Of a DNA stretch of 64,000 nt, positions 51,635 to 60,376 are shown one piece after another. The first letter of the stretch is position 1. Each line of letters opens with the position of its first letter. The stretch is taken from assembly GCA_965225715.1 (NCBI GenBank), contig CBDDBK010000005.1, forward strand, positions 303,843 to 367,842. The letters run 5' to 3'. This DNA comes from CBDDBK01 sp965225715. Lineage in GTDB: Bacteria; Bacteroidota; Bacteroidia; Cytophagales; Flammeovirgaceae. The translations under genes and the position numbers were made by a program. Under the pieces are notes generated by a model, which was not told the origin of the DNA, did no database searches, and saw only the letters and a list, made by a program, of their open reading frames with translations.

Positions 51635-53032
51635 TTAATAACCAGTCTCTTTGTATAGATTAATAATTTTAGCCAGTACTTGTTGGGTAGTAAAAGAATG
51701 TTGAAAATATTGAAATATCTGCTTATGTCCTTCAAAATCTAAGAGTAAAGCAATTTCCAAATAATCTTTTGCAATTTGGTATTTTTGAATTTTTAAAAAA
51801 TAAACAACAGCCATATAGTTAAGATTAGCATTATCGGGTATAGATTCTAAGCCTTCTATAATAATTTGGCTAGCTTTTAAAAAATCGTTTTTATTGGCAT
51901 AAGACTTCGCCCAATTTAACCATAAATTAGGCGACTGCGAATGGTATAACTTCGCTTTTTGATAGGCTTCTTCAAGCCCAACAAAATTGTCTAACTTTTC
52001 TTCTAACCCAGCTAATTTATACCAGTAATTTCCATCGTTAGGATTATTAACTAAAGCTTGTTTTAATATTTTAAAGGCAAGCAATAATTGATTATGATTC
52101 TTGAGATAATCAACCATACCAATAACTGCTTCCCAGCTATCGGCATTCAATTGATAGACTTTTTGATAATAAAGAAAAGCATCTTTTTTTTTACCCATAG
52201 CTTTATAATTAAAAGCTATTAATAGATAGATCGATTCTTCATACTTTTTTTCAAGTTTTTCGTAATTTAATGCTTGTTCAAAATAGGCAATACTTTTGGG
52301 ATATTCATTTTTCCAAAAATAAATACTGCCTTTTTCGTAGTTTATATTTATAATTTTTGGATCTAAAGCTTCGACGAAATCTAAATAGTCTAAGGCCTGA
52401 TCATAATTTTCTACTCGATTGTGAGCCAAGGCATAATGATACCATAAAATTGGATTAGAAGGTTCTTTATCGGTTAAGTTTTCAAAAAAATTCAGCCATC
52501 TTTGTTCTCCTTTTTCTCCTAACATTAAACAAGAATTAACATAATATTCTATAAATTCTTCATCAATATATTCCGTATCTATCTGTTCATAATGGTAAAT
52601 AGCATCTTCATACTGTTGTATATCCTGATATAAATAAGCAATTTCTAGGTGGAGTTCATTTTTATTTAAGCCTAAACCAAGCGCTTTTTCAAGTATATCA
52701 ATGAGTTCTTCAGGCGTATTTTTATCTAAAATATAACATAAATTGACCTTTAAAATTAAACATTCTGTATCAGAAGGTTGAATCTGAAGAATATGTTCCA
52801 ATAGATCGAGAGCTTTTTCTTTTTTATCAATATTAATGAAAAGATGAACCTTTAAAATTTTCAACAACACGCTATATGGGTGCTGTTTTAATGCTATATC
52901 TACTAGCTTTATACCCAGTTCATTATATTCATTTTCTATACAATAGTTAATTGTTTTTTCATAGTAATCTAAATCGTGCCACTGCCCACCATTGATACCT
53001 TTTTGAACCATTTTTTTTATTTCTTTTATCAT
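51635..53032 (-). CDS. Tetratricopeptide repeat protein
   Basis: A 465-residue cytoplasmic protein consisting of about twelve TPR helical pairs, each with the small-residue pattern A/G at positions 8 and 20, for example HLEIAYLYQDIQQYEDAIYHYEQ, LWYHYALAHNRVENYDQALD and YEKGSIYFWKNEYPKSIAYF. Such proteins are protein-interaction scaffolds; the partner is unknown. Repeats here are diverged, unlike the near-identical ones in the next gene. The typical Bacteroidota TPR protein of this size is a stand-alone gene. No signal peptide. Separated from the second TPR gene by 257 bp and a TATAG element. Confidence 0.85.
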   Translation of the reverse strand: MIKEIKKMVQKGINGGQWHDLDYYEKTINYCIENEYNELGIKLVDIALKQHPYSVLLKILKVHLFINIDKKEKALDLLEHILQIQPSDTECLILKVNLCYILDKNTPEELIDILEKALGLGLNKNELHLEIAYLYQDIQQYEDAIYHYEQIDTEYIDEEFIEYYVNSCLMLGEKGEQRWLNFFENLTDKEPSNPILWYHYALAHNRVENYDQALDYLDFVEALDPKIININYEKGSIYFWKNEYPKSIAYFEQALNYEKLEKKYEESIYLLIAFNYKAMGKKKDAFLYYQKVYQLNADSWEAVIGMVDYLKNHNQLLLAFKILKQALVNNPNDGNYWYKLAGLEEKLDNFVGLEEAYQKAKLYHSQSPNLWLNWAKSYANKNDFLKASQIIIEGLESIPDNANLNYMAVVYFLKIQKYQIAKDYLEIALLLDFEGHKQIFQYFQHSFTTQQVLAKIINLYKETGY

Positions 53033-53092
53033 TTTTTTAAAACTAAAGTGAAAAAATGTTCGAGACGAATGCGCTCTTATCGTTCTAAAGTA

Positions 53093-53149
53093 TATAGTAA
53101 TGCTATTTTTATCTCAGAAAATTTTATTCTTAATAGTGACATGACTATA
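53093..53149 (+). repeat. TATAG dispersed element, copy H (deleted core)
   Basis: 57 bp: TATAGTAATGCTATTTTTAT at the start directly followed by ATTTTATTCTTAATAGTGAC ATGACTATA at the end, missing most of the core. Both termini are present, showing where the family ends lie. Confidence 0.6.
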
Positions 53150-53289
53150 ATAGTAATTTGCCTATCTAATTTAATTTTTATATTCTGATAACTTCAATAT
53201 AAATTGAACCTTAAAAATAATAAATTTTCTGTTTGATAAACTAATTATAAAAAATAATTATAAAAAGACATTTTGATCGACTTAAAAGA

Positions 53290-55971
53290 CTATTTGGAAT
53301 CCGTTTTTTTCAATTCATCTATATATCTTTTAAATTCGGTATAAGAATTGAAGTTTTCTTTAGACTGACTCGCTTTTAAATAGCAGGTTTTAAGTTTGTC
53401 AGTAGTTAGATTGGTAAAAAAAGTTTTTAGACCTTCAACAATAAAGGGAGACGTAAAAGAAGCTACTCCTCCGGATTGCCATGAGAAAAACCAACCGACA
53501 CTACGACCAACTACAGTGGGCAAGGCATATTTTACAGCCCAATTACCATTTTCATTTTTTTGCTTGCTTATCTGATGCGCCAGCCAACTAGCCAAATTCA
53601 TTCTTTGCTCAAAAGTTATTTTTTCCTTTATATATAAATAACTGATTAATAAGTCAAAATTTGATTCAAATTTTTCCAATTCTTTGGATTTAGACAGTTT
53701 TTTCTCTTCTATTTTTCGCTCATCCATAATTTTATCACCTGTAATAACTTCTGTCTTGTCAGATTTTAGAATTTCTTCAAATTTTAGCTCACCGAATGAT
53801 TTTTCTAACTTGTCATGCATTTTTTCTATTTCCTCTTCCCGAAATTTTATTTTTAAGTCTTCTAAAGTTTTTTGGACATCATCGGAAAAATCCCAAAACT
53901 CTAAAAAAGTTGTTTTGGCAAAAGAGGCGAGTTTATCTCTGATTTTTTTAAACTGCTCCAAACTAATTTCGGCTTCGGGTTTTGAGTTTGGAAGTGGGCT
54001 AGTTTTAATCAAATCCAAGATACCTTGAATGTCTAAAAGATGAATATAAGTCCAAAAATGCACGTTTATATCTTCCATCTTTTTGGTGTAAAAAGAGAAA
54101 TCTTTAGAAAGGTTTAAAAGCCCTTCGCCCAGACTTTCACGGGTTAATATTTTTTGAAACCTCGCCTCTTTTTTGGCATCATCTCCAAGTTTTTCGGCAC
54201 ACAGCAAAATTAGATATTGCGAAAAATCAAAAAGCCCATGAGCGTATTTCTTATCGGGAATGCTTTCCAAATAAATTAACGCCTCTTGGTATTTGCCTTT
54301 TTCGAGATGATATAGAGCGATGTGGTACTGGTCATGAATGCCTTTGAAAGTATTTAAAGACGGTTTTTGAGCTTGGATGAGATTTTGAAAATCCTGATCC
54401 AAATTTTGAAGCTCTTCTTTGGCATCTTGACGCGTATAATCTGTATTGTCTTCGCCTGTTTTTTGGAAATTGCGTAAATAACAGCCGCCGGACTTACCAA
54501 CCCGCAACAGGTAATATTGCCAAATGAAATCTTCGCTAGCTTCGACTTCGCCCTCCATATCATCTAAAATTTGATAGGCTTTCACATTATCACCGCCATA
54601 ATAATAAACCAAAGCCTGATGCAGATAATAATCATAAGGCGACTGTCGTTTTTCATTGTTATCGCGCCAGTAGTTAAAAAGACTTAAAAAACGTTCTGCC
54701 TGAGCAAATAACTTGGACAGCCCAGCTTTATAACCTATAAAAGTAAAATCCTTAAGGTCTTTAAGGTCTTGATAATCGAAATATTTTTTAAAAAAATTCA
54801 ACGTAAACAGTGGCTTATCCGCCTCCATTAAAAAATCAATAATCTGTCTTAGGTGTTTTTCTTCTAAAGTTACGCGGTAGGGCTGCGAGCGTTGTCCTTG
54901 ACGCTCAGTTTCATAATTTTGACAGATCCAAAAGTGTTGCAAATAGCTCCAATCCCTTTCCATATCGCCAAATTTACCGTACTCCAACAAAAATAATTGG
55001 CGATAACATTCAGTGATGAATTGGTACTTGCGTTGTTTTTCAGCTAAAGCAAAACTTTTTAGATAATGCCGTCTTGCTTTTATAAATTTATTGCCCAAGC
55101 CTCCGCTAGGGTCATGGTAGAAAAGTCCTTTATTCCAATAAGCCGCTGCATATTTAGAGTCAAGGGCTATCGCTTGAGTATAATCGGATAAAGCTCTATC
55201 ATAATTGCCTAAGTACTTGTAAACATTCCCCCGACCGTTATAAGCCAGTGCATCTTTAGGGTCAAGGGCTATCGCTTGATTATAATCGGATAAAGCCTGC
55301 TCATAATTGCCTAAGTCCTTATAAATAATCCCCCGATTGTTATAAGCCATTGCATCTTTAGGGTCAAGGGCTATCGCTTGATTATAATCGGATAAAGCCT
55401 GCTCATAATTGCCTAAGTCATCATAAACAGTCCCCCGATTGTTATAAGCTCCTGCATCTTTAGGGTCAAGGTCTATCGCTTGATTATAATCGGATAAAGC
55501 CATCTCATAATTGCCTAAGTCCTTATAAATAATCCCCCGACCGTTATAAGCCAGTGCATATTTAGGGTCAAGGGCTATCGCTTGATTATAATCGGATAAA
55601 GCCTGCTCATAATTGCCTAAGTCCTTGTAAATAATCCCCCGATTGTTATAAGCTAATGCATCTTTAGGGTCAAGGGCTATCGCTTGATTATAATCGGATA
55701 AAGCCTGCTCATAATTGCCTAAGTCATCATAAATAATCCCCCGATTGTTATAAGCCGCTGCATATTTAGGGTCAAGGGCTATCGCTTGATTATAATCGGA
55801 TAAAGCCTGCTCATAATTGCCTAAGTCATCATAAACATTCCCCCTAACGAAAAAGCCCTTTGCAGGCTCTTTTTCTATTATTTGGTTGGCAATCAGAAAA
55901 GCAGCTTCAAAATTACCTTCATAATATAATTTTTTAACTTCTTCGATCAGTAGGTTAATATCATTTTGCAT
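53290..55971 (-). CDS. TPR protein with homogenised repeats and long C-terminal domain
   Basis: 893 residues. Residues ~38-275 are seven consecutive 34-residue TPRs that are almost identical (AYNNRGIIYDDLGNYEQALS...LDPK). Residues ~280-640 are helical with weaker TPR-like spacing (KARRHYLKSFALAEKQRKYQ, LEKGKYQEALIYLESIPD). Residues ~680-890 are unlike any family I know: a long charged helix (~740-790), then LASWLAHQISKQ and a hydrophobic WAVKYALPTVVGRSVGWFFSW segment. Richer in G+C than neighbouring housekeeping genes; probably transferred. It overlaps no gene but lies 18 bp after lhgO on the same strand. Function not known; a scaffold or sensor is likely. Confidence 0.8.
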   Translation of the reverse strand: MQNDINLLIEEVKKLYYEGNFEAAFLIANQIIEKEPAKGFFVRGNVYDDLGNYEQALSDYNQAIALDPKYAAAYNNRGIIYDDLGNYEQALSDYNQAIALDPKDALAYNNRGIIYKDLGNYEQALSDYNQAIALDPKYALAYNGRGIIYKDLGNYEMALSDYNQAIDLDPKDAGAYNNRGTVYDDLGNYEQALSDYNQAIALDPKDAMAYNNRGIIYKDLGNYEQALSDYNQAIALDPKDALAYNGRGNVYKYLGNYDRALSDYTQAIALDSKYAAAYWNKGLFYHDPSGGLGNKFIKARRHYLKSFALAEKQRKYQFITECYRQLFLLEYGKFGDMERDWSYLQHFWICQNYETERQGQRSQPYRVTLEEKHLRQIIDFLMEADKPLFTLNFFKKYFDYQDLKDLKDFTFIGYKAGLSKLFAQAERFLSLFNYWRDNNEKRQSPYDYYLHQALVYYYGGDNVKAYQILDDMEGEVEASEDFIWQYYLLRVGKSGGCYLRNFQKTGEDNTDYTRQDAKEELQNLDQDFQNLIQAQKPSLNTFKGIHDQYHIALYHLEKGKYQEALIYLESIPDKKYAHGLFDFSQYLILLCAEKLGDDAKKEARFQKILTRESLGEGLLNLSKDFSFYTKKMEDINVHFWTYIHLLDIQGILDLIKTSPLPNSKPEAEISLEQFKKIRDKLASFAKTTFLEFWDFSDDVQKTLEDLKIKFREEEIEKMHDKLEKSFGELKFEEILKSDKTEVITGDKIMDERKIEEKKLSKSKELEKFESNFDLLISYLYIKEKITFEQRMNLASWLAHQISKQKNENGNWAVKYALPTVVGRSVGWFFSWQSGGVASFTSPFIVEGLKTFFTNLTTDKLKTCYLKASQSKENFNSYTEFKRYIDELKKTDSK
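55145..55855 (-). repeat. 102-bp tandem repeats encoding near-identical TPRs
   Basis: Seven 102-bp units in which even codon choice is nearly the same (AGGGCTATCGCTTGATTATA recurs once per unit). Such identity in a TPR array means recent duplication or gene conversion. Array length probably differs between strains. Confidence 0.9.
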
Positions 55972-55989
55972 ATTTTTTGCTTTTTTAGG

Positions 55990-57207
55990 TTAAGATTGCA
56001 ATTGTTTTAAAGCTCGTTCAGCCACAGTTTCGCCTATAGCCAAAGAAGCGGTAGCGGCAGGTGAAGGGGCATTGCATACATTTATAGTGTTTTTTTCTTC
56101 TAAAATCAAAAAATCATCTATTAAATTGCCTTTGTTATCGCAAAGTTGCGCCCTTACGCCAGCCGAATCAGCTTCGATTAAATCTTTGGCTTGAAGGGCA
56201 GGAATGAGCTTTTGAAGCGCCTTGGTAAAAGCCAATTTGGAATAGGAACGGTATAGTTCTGCCAAACCTGTTTGCCAATATTTCAAAGCCAAAATGTGAA
56301 AACCTTGCCAGCTCAAGGTTTCCCATAATTCTTTAAAATCCACGTCTTTTTTATGGTAACCTTCTCGTTTAAAAGCCAGTACGGCATTGGGTCCTGCCTC
56401 TATCCCACCCCCAATTTTTCTGGTAAAATGAACGCCCAAAAAAGGGAAATTGGGATTGGGTACGGGGTAAATGAGGTTATTGACCAAATGTTGGCTTTCT
56501 TTGCGAAGCTCGTAATATTCGCCTCTAAAAGGAATAATCTGATAAGGTAATTTTTTGTGGGTCAGCGCCGCCATTTTATCGGCATAAAGACCTGTGGCAC
56601 TGATAAATAATTTGGTATTAAACGATTTTTTATTGGTAATAACTTTGATTCCAGTGCTGTTTTTTATGAAATCATTTACCAAGTTTTTAACTTTATGGTT
56701 GAGGTGTATTTCTCCACCGTAAGTTTCTATTTTTTCGGCATATTTTTTAGCCACTATTTTATAGTCTATAATTCCCGCTTGAGGCACCAAAATCGCCTCC
56801 AAACCCGATGTATGTTGTTCGTAATCTTTGAGTTCAGAAGCGTTTATTTTTTTTAATCCATTTAAGCCATTGGCTAAACCGCGTTCATAAATGGCATTTA
56901 AAACAGGAATTTCTTGCCTTTCAGTGGCGACAATAATTTTTCCGCAACGCTCAAAGGCGATATTTTCTTTTTCGGCAAAGTCAATCAAAAGCTCATAACC
57001 TCTTTTGCAGTTTAAGGCTTTCATACTATTTGGCTTATAATATATTCCCGAATGAATAACACCGCTGTTATGACCTGTTTGGTGTTGGGCAATGGCATTT
57101 TCTTTTTCTAGGATTAGGAGTCTGGTACCCGGACGCTGTTTAAGAATTTGAAACCCCGTAGCCAAACCAACTATTCCGGCTCCGGCTATAATTACATCGT
57201 AATTCAT
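55990..57207 (-). CDS. lhgO: L-2-hydroxyglutarate oxidase
   Basis: FAD-dependent oxidation of L-2-hydroxyglutarate to 2-oxoglutarate, donating electrons to the quinone pool. 405 residues: N-terminal dinucleotide-binding motif MNYDVIIAGAGIVGLATG, FAD-contacting GHNSGVIHSGIYYKPNS (residues ~45-61), the catalytic region GVHFTRKIGGGIEAGPNAVLAF (~250-272) and YRSYSKLAFTKALQ. Family length and order are complete. It lies upstream of the TPR gene on the same strand by 18 bp, so they share a transcript, though no functional link is known. Confidence 0.9.
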   Translation of the reverse strand: MNYDVIIAGAGIVGLATGFQILKQRPGTRLLILEKENAIAQHQTGHNSGVIHSGIYYKPNSMKALNCKRGYELLIDFAEKENIAFERCGKIIVATERQEIPVLNAIYERGLANGLNGLKKINASELKDYEQHTSGLEAILVPQAGIIDYKIVAKKYAEKIETYGGEIHLNHKVKNLVNDFIKNSTGIKVITNKKSFNTKLFISATGLYADKMAALTHKKLPYQIIPFRGEYYELRKESQHLVNNLIYPVPNPNFPFLGVHFTRKIGGGIEAGPNAVLAFKREGYHKKDVDFKELWETLSWQGFHILALKYWQTGLAELYRSYSKLAFTKALQKLIPALQAKDLIEADSAGVRAQLCDNKGNLIDDFLILEEKNTINVCNAPSPAATASLAIGETVAERALKQLQS

Positions 57208-57265
57208 ATTTTTTATTGGATAAGTTTAAAAAATCGATTCTTTTTTTAACTTGGTAAATTTGAAT

Positions 57266-57402
57266 TATAGGAACGCTATTTTCAAATTAAAATCTCCAAA
57301 AAAACCTTTTTTCAAGCTATAGCTATGCTATTTTATTTCGGGAAACGGATGTTTTCAAAATAAAATCTCTAAAAATCCTTTTTTCAACTGACATGACTAT
57401 AG
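57266..57402 (+). repeat. TATAG dispersed elements, tandem copies I1 and I2
   Basis: Two copies in a row: the first starts TATAGGAACGCTATT (57266), the second TATAGCTATGCTATT (57318), sharing CTATAG at the junction. The second ends CAACTGACATGACTATAG. Its last CTA (57397-57399) is the complement of the TAG stop of the vWA gene. Confidence 0.65.
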
Positions 57403-58368
57403 TTTAAAAATCCGAATTTGAACAAGCACATCAAAAACCAGCAATATCAGGCCTAATAAAAGGGGATATATATATTTATTAAGTTCTATTTCTACTTTTT
57501 TAGTAGATATGAGTTCACCTTTTATGCTTTGAATACTTTCGATTAGAATATCTGTTTGGTTGGAATTAGCATTAATTTCAAAATATTGTCCTTCACTCGA
57601 TTTGGCAATTTTTTTCAAAGTTTTATTATTCAATTTGGTCACAACTATATTTCCATCTTTATCTTTCTTAAAACCATGTTTAAATCGAATTTGACTACCT
57701 TTTTCTGTCCCTATGCCTAAAGAAAAAACATGGACGTTTTTATCTTTTAAATCATCTATAATATCGTTAAGTCCTTCTCCAAATTCCTCACCGTCAGAAA
57801 TAAGTAAAGCAATTCTATTTTTGATACCCGTTTCTAAAGATTCTTGAGCAGAATCAAATTTTTCTATAACTAAATCTAAAGCAGGCGTAAACTCAGTACC
57901 ATTATCAAGAATAAGATTTGTATTTAAGCTATTGATATACAAACTAATAATATTTTTATCATAAGTTAAAGGACAATATAAAAAGGCTTCACTTGTGAAA
58001 ATAATTAAACCTAATCGGTCACTTTTAAAGGTTTGATTAATTTTTAAAAGTTCGTGTTTAGCCTTTTGGAGTCTTGTTGGTTGCACATCATCAGCATTCA
58101 TAGATTCAGATAAATCTACCAGTATAAAAATATCTTTTCCTACTGATTTAACTTCTTCTTTATGCGTGCCAAAGGCAGGTCCTAATAAAGTAATTATCAA
58201 AAGCGAAAAATAAAATGTTCTTAAACAAAATTTAAAAATAAAGCGCCTATAATTTTGATTTAGTTGTTTTTTAGTTCGATAAAGTCGTATGATATATAGT
58301 ACGTAGGCTATTAAAAATACAAGAGTTAGTCCAAGTTCTAAATCTCCAAAGCTATTTATAAAGTTCAT
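57397..58368 (-). CDS. von Willebrand factor A-domain membrane protein (BatA/B-like)
   Basis: 323 residues: three membrane helices (residues ~5-22, 47-64 and, at the C-terminus, ~300-318) around a vWA domain (~80-290). The MIDAS metal site is complete: DLSESM (DxSxS, residues ~85-90), the Thr in NGTEFTPALD (~157-166) and the Asp in LLISDGEEFGEG (~190-201). This fits BatA/BatB proteins (aerotolerance operon) that follow MoxR ATPases in Bacteroidota. The moxR and other bat genes are not seen here, and the gene is alone. Stop codon TAG is part of a TATAG element. Confidence 0.82.
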   Translation of the reverse strand: MNFINSFGDLELGLTLVFLIAYVLYIIRLYRTKKQLNQNYRRFIFKFCLRTFYFSLLIITLLGPAFGTHKEEVKSVGKDIFILVDLSESMNADDVQPTRLQKAKHELLKINQTFKSDRLGLIIFTSEAFLYCPLTYDKNIISLYINSLNTNLILDNGTEFTPALDLVIEKFDSAQESLETGIKNRIALLISDGEEFGEGLNDIIDDLKDKNVHVFSLGIGTEKGSQIRFKHGFKKDKDGNIVVTKLNNKTLKKIAKSSEGQYFEINANSNQTDILIESIQSIKGELISTKKVEIELNKYIYPLLLGLILLVFDVLVQIRIFKL

Positions 58369-58724
58369 GATATATATAACAATTAGGAATTAAAAATTAG
58401 GAATTAAGAAAAAAAATACTGAAAACTTACAAAACTGCTCTAAATTTTTACAATATAGAGTCTACTATTCGAAAAACTATAGATTTTTGGTTTATTTATA
58501 TTTTTTTATATTTTAAATATAATTTAGAAAATGATTATATATAAAACTTTAATTTCTTCCATTTCTGATTTTTATCCAAATTCTTAACATAAACTTAATA
58601 TAACTATCATGTTTTAATAATATAACCATGAGGAGTTTTGTAGTTGGCACAACCAATTAAAAAGTTGTGCTCAACTAACTATTAAATTATCTCTATTATT
58701 TTATTTTAAGTTTTTAAATTAGAC
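58369..58724. other. Intergenic region with 5' hairpin before the beta-helix lipoprotein
   Basis: Between divergent genes. A direct repeat aattaggaattaaaaattaggaatta lies at 58381-58405. A hairpin AGTTGgCACAAC/GTTGTGctCAACT lies at 58642-58676 and would be in the leader of the lipoprotein mRNA. No gene seen. Confidence 0.45.
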
Positions 58725-60089
58725 ATGAAAAAAATACAATACTTCATGATTTTTAGTGTGCTTGCATTATTTTTAATAAAATGCACAGACGAACCAGTAT
58801 CGGTAAATCCTCAAAATCCAACAGCTACTACCTTTACGATTGGACAAGATATGGCTACAAATCGGCCATCAGTTACTATTAATGACATGGGCGAAGGAAT
58901 AGGAAGTAGAAGTTTATCGGCAGATACTGTTTATATTTTGGAAAACTTGGTTTTTGTTAATTCTGGACAAGTGTTGACGATTTCTGCAGGAACGGTTATT
59001 AAAGGCAATTCTGAAAAACCTTCAGGACTTATTGTTGCACGGGATGCTACTATAAATGCTGTTGGAACAACTCAATCGCCTATTATTTTTACTTATAAAG
59101 ATGATCCTTTAACGGGAGAAAAATTAAATATCTCTGGTCTGTGGGGTGGTTTAATTGTCTTGGGTAATGCTAGTTTAAATACTGAACCTAATGAGCAAGC
59201 TATAGAAGGTATTCCTACAACAGAAACACGAGGTATTTATGGAGGTACTGATGACGAAGATAATTCAGGTATCTTACGTTATATTTCAATTCGATATGGT
59301 GGTTTAGACATAGGTGCCGGTAATGAAATCAACGGACTTACTTTGGGTGGTGTTGGTCGAGGAACAACTGTTGAATTTATAGAAGTTATTAATAATGCAG
59401 ATGATGGAGTTGAGTTTTTTGGTGGTACAGTAAATACAAAATACATTTCAGTAGCTTTTTGCGGAGATGATGCTATAGATTATGATCAGGGATATAGAGG
59501 TTTAAATCAGTTTATCTTTGTTTTTCAGGATATGGAAGGCGACAGAGCCGGTGAACATGATGGAGGAACTTCTCCAGAAGTAGGCATACCCTTTGCAACA
59601 CCTCAATTTTGTAATGTTACCTATAGTGGCAATGGGATAAACAGGGCTTTAACTTTTAGGGATAATGCAGGAGGGCATTATGTCAATAGTATATTTGTTA
59701 ATTATGGTCAAGGTATTGATATTGAACTTTTGGCTGATGACCAAGATTCTTACAAACAATTTATAGATGGAAATTTAAGTTTTAAAAATAATATTCTTTT
59801 TAATATTTCAACGGATAATTTTAATATTTCAGCCGATGTTAATATTGTCCAAAATGTTATAGATCAAGCCCAATCTGAGCTTAATAATCATTTTACTGCT
59901 AATGATAATGTTATTGCAGATCCTGAATTTACCAATTTTATACCATCAGCAAGTCAGGTAAGCTCTAACTTAGCAACTCCAAGCGCTACTTTCTTTACAA
60001 ATTCAAGCTATAAAGGTGCTTTTAGTCCTTCAGATATAAAATGGATAAATGACTGGACTTTGCTTCAGAGTTCAGGAACAGTGGAGTAG
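58725..60089 (+). CDS. Surface lipoprotein with right-handed beta-helix
   Basis: 454 residues: signal sequence to Cys20 (LIKC, atypical lipobox with Lys at -1), then a repetitive beta-strand domain (residues ~60-400) with a parallel beta-helix pattern: VLTISAGTVIKGNSEKPSGL, GLWGGLIVLGNASLNTEP, GILRYISIRYGGLDIGAGNE, TTVEFIEVINNADDGVEFFGGT and TKYISVAFCGDDAIDYDQGY. Family is widespread in Bacteroidota, often beside TonB receptors, and function is unknown; parallel beta-helices commonly bind or cleave polysaccharide. No TonB gene is in the window. A terminator hairpin follows. Confidence 0.8.
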   Translation: MKKIQYFMIFSVLALFLIKCTDEPVSVNPQNPTATTFTIGQDMATNRPSVTINDMGEGIGSRSLSADTVYILENLVFVNSGQVLTISAGTVIKGNSEKPSGLIVARDATINAVGTTQSPIIFTYKDDPLTGEKLNISGLWGGLIVLGNASLNTEPNEQAIEGIPTTETRGIYGGTDDEDNSGILRYISIRYGGLDIGAGNEINGLTLGGVGRGTTVEFIEVINNADDGVEFFGGTVNTKYISVAFCGDDAIDYDQGYRGLNQFIFVFQDMEGDRAGEHDGGTSPEVGIPFATPQFCNVTYSGNGINRALTFRDNAGGHYVNSIFVNYGQGIDIELLADDQDSYKQFIDGNLSFKNNILFNISTDNFNISADVNIVQNVIDQAQSELNNHFTANDNVIADPEFTNFIPSASQVSSNLATPSATFFTNSSYKGAFSPSDIKWINDWTLLQSSGTVE

Positions 60090-60242
60090 CTAAAAAAAAT
60101 AATAACAGAATCCACTGCTAAAAGCCAATAATTAATTATTTATAAAATTAGAATACTGAAAATCAACTGGTTAAACTCCAAGACTTAAAAATATAGTTGC
60201 TTGATATTCAATATATTATAAAAACATCTTATTTATAGTTAT

Positions 60243-60293
60243 AAAAAGTTCAAAAAAACCTATAAATTTTTATTTTTTTTTTTTGAACTTTTT
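60243..60293. terminator. Bidirectional A/T-rich terminator
   Basis: AAAAAGTTCAAAAAAA at 60243-60258 and its exact complement at 60278-60293 form a 16-bp stem with T runs on both sides, between the beta-helix lipoprotein and the YD-repeat gene. Confidence 0.75.
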
Positions 60294-60376
60294 TATATCT
60301 TCACCCTCTTCATTTCTATATTCATTTAGCACGCCACAAAAAACATACAATTAATTTAGTTTAAATTTTTAATGTC

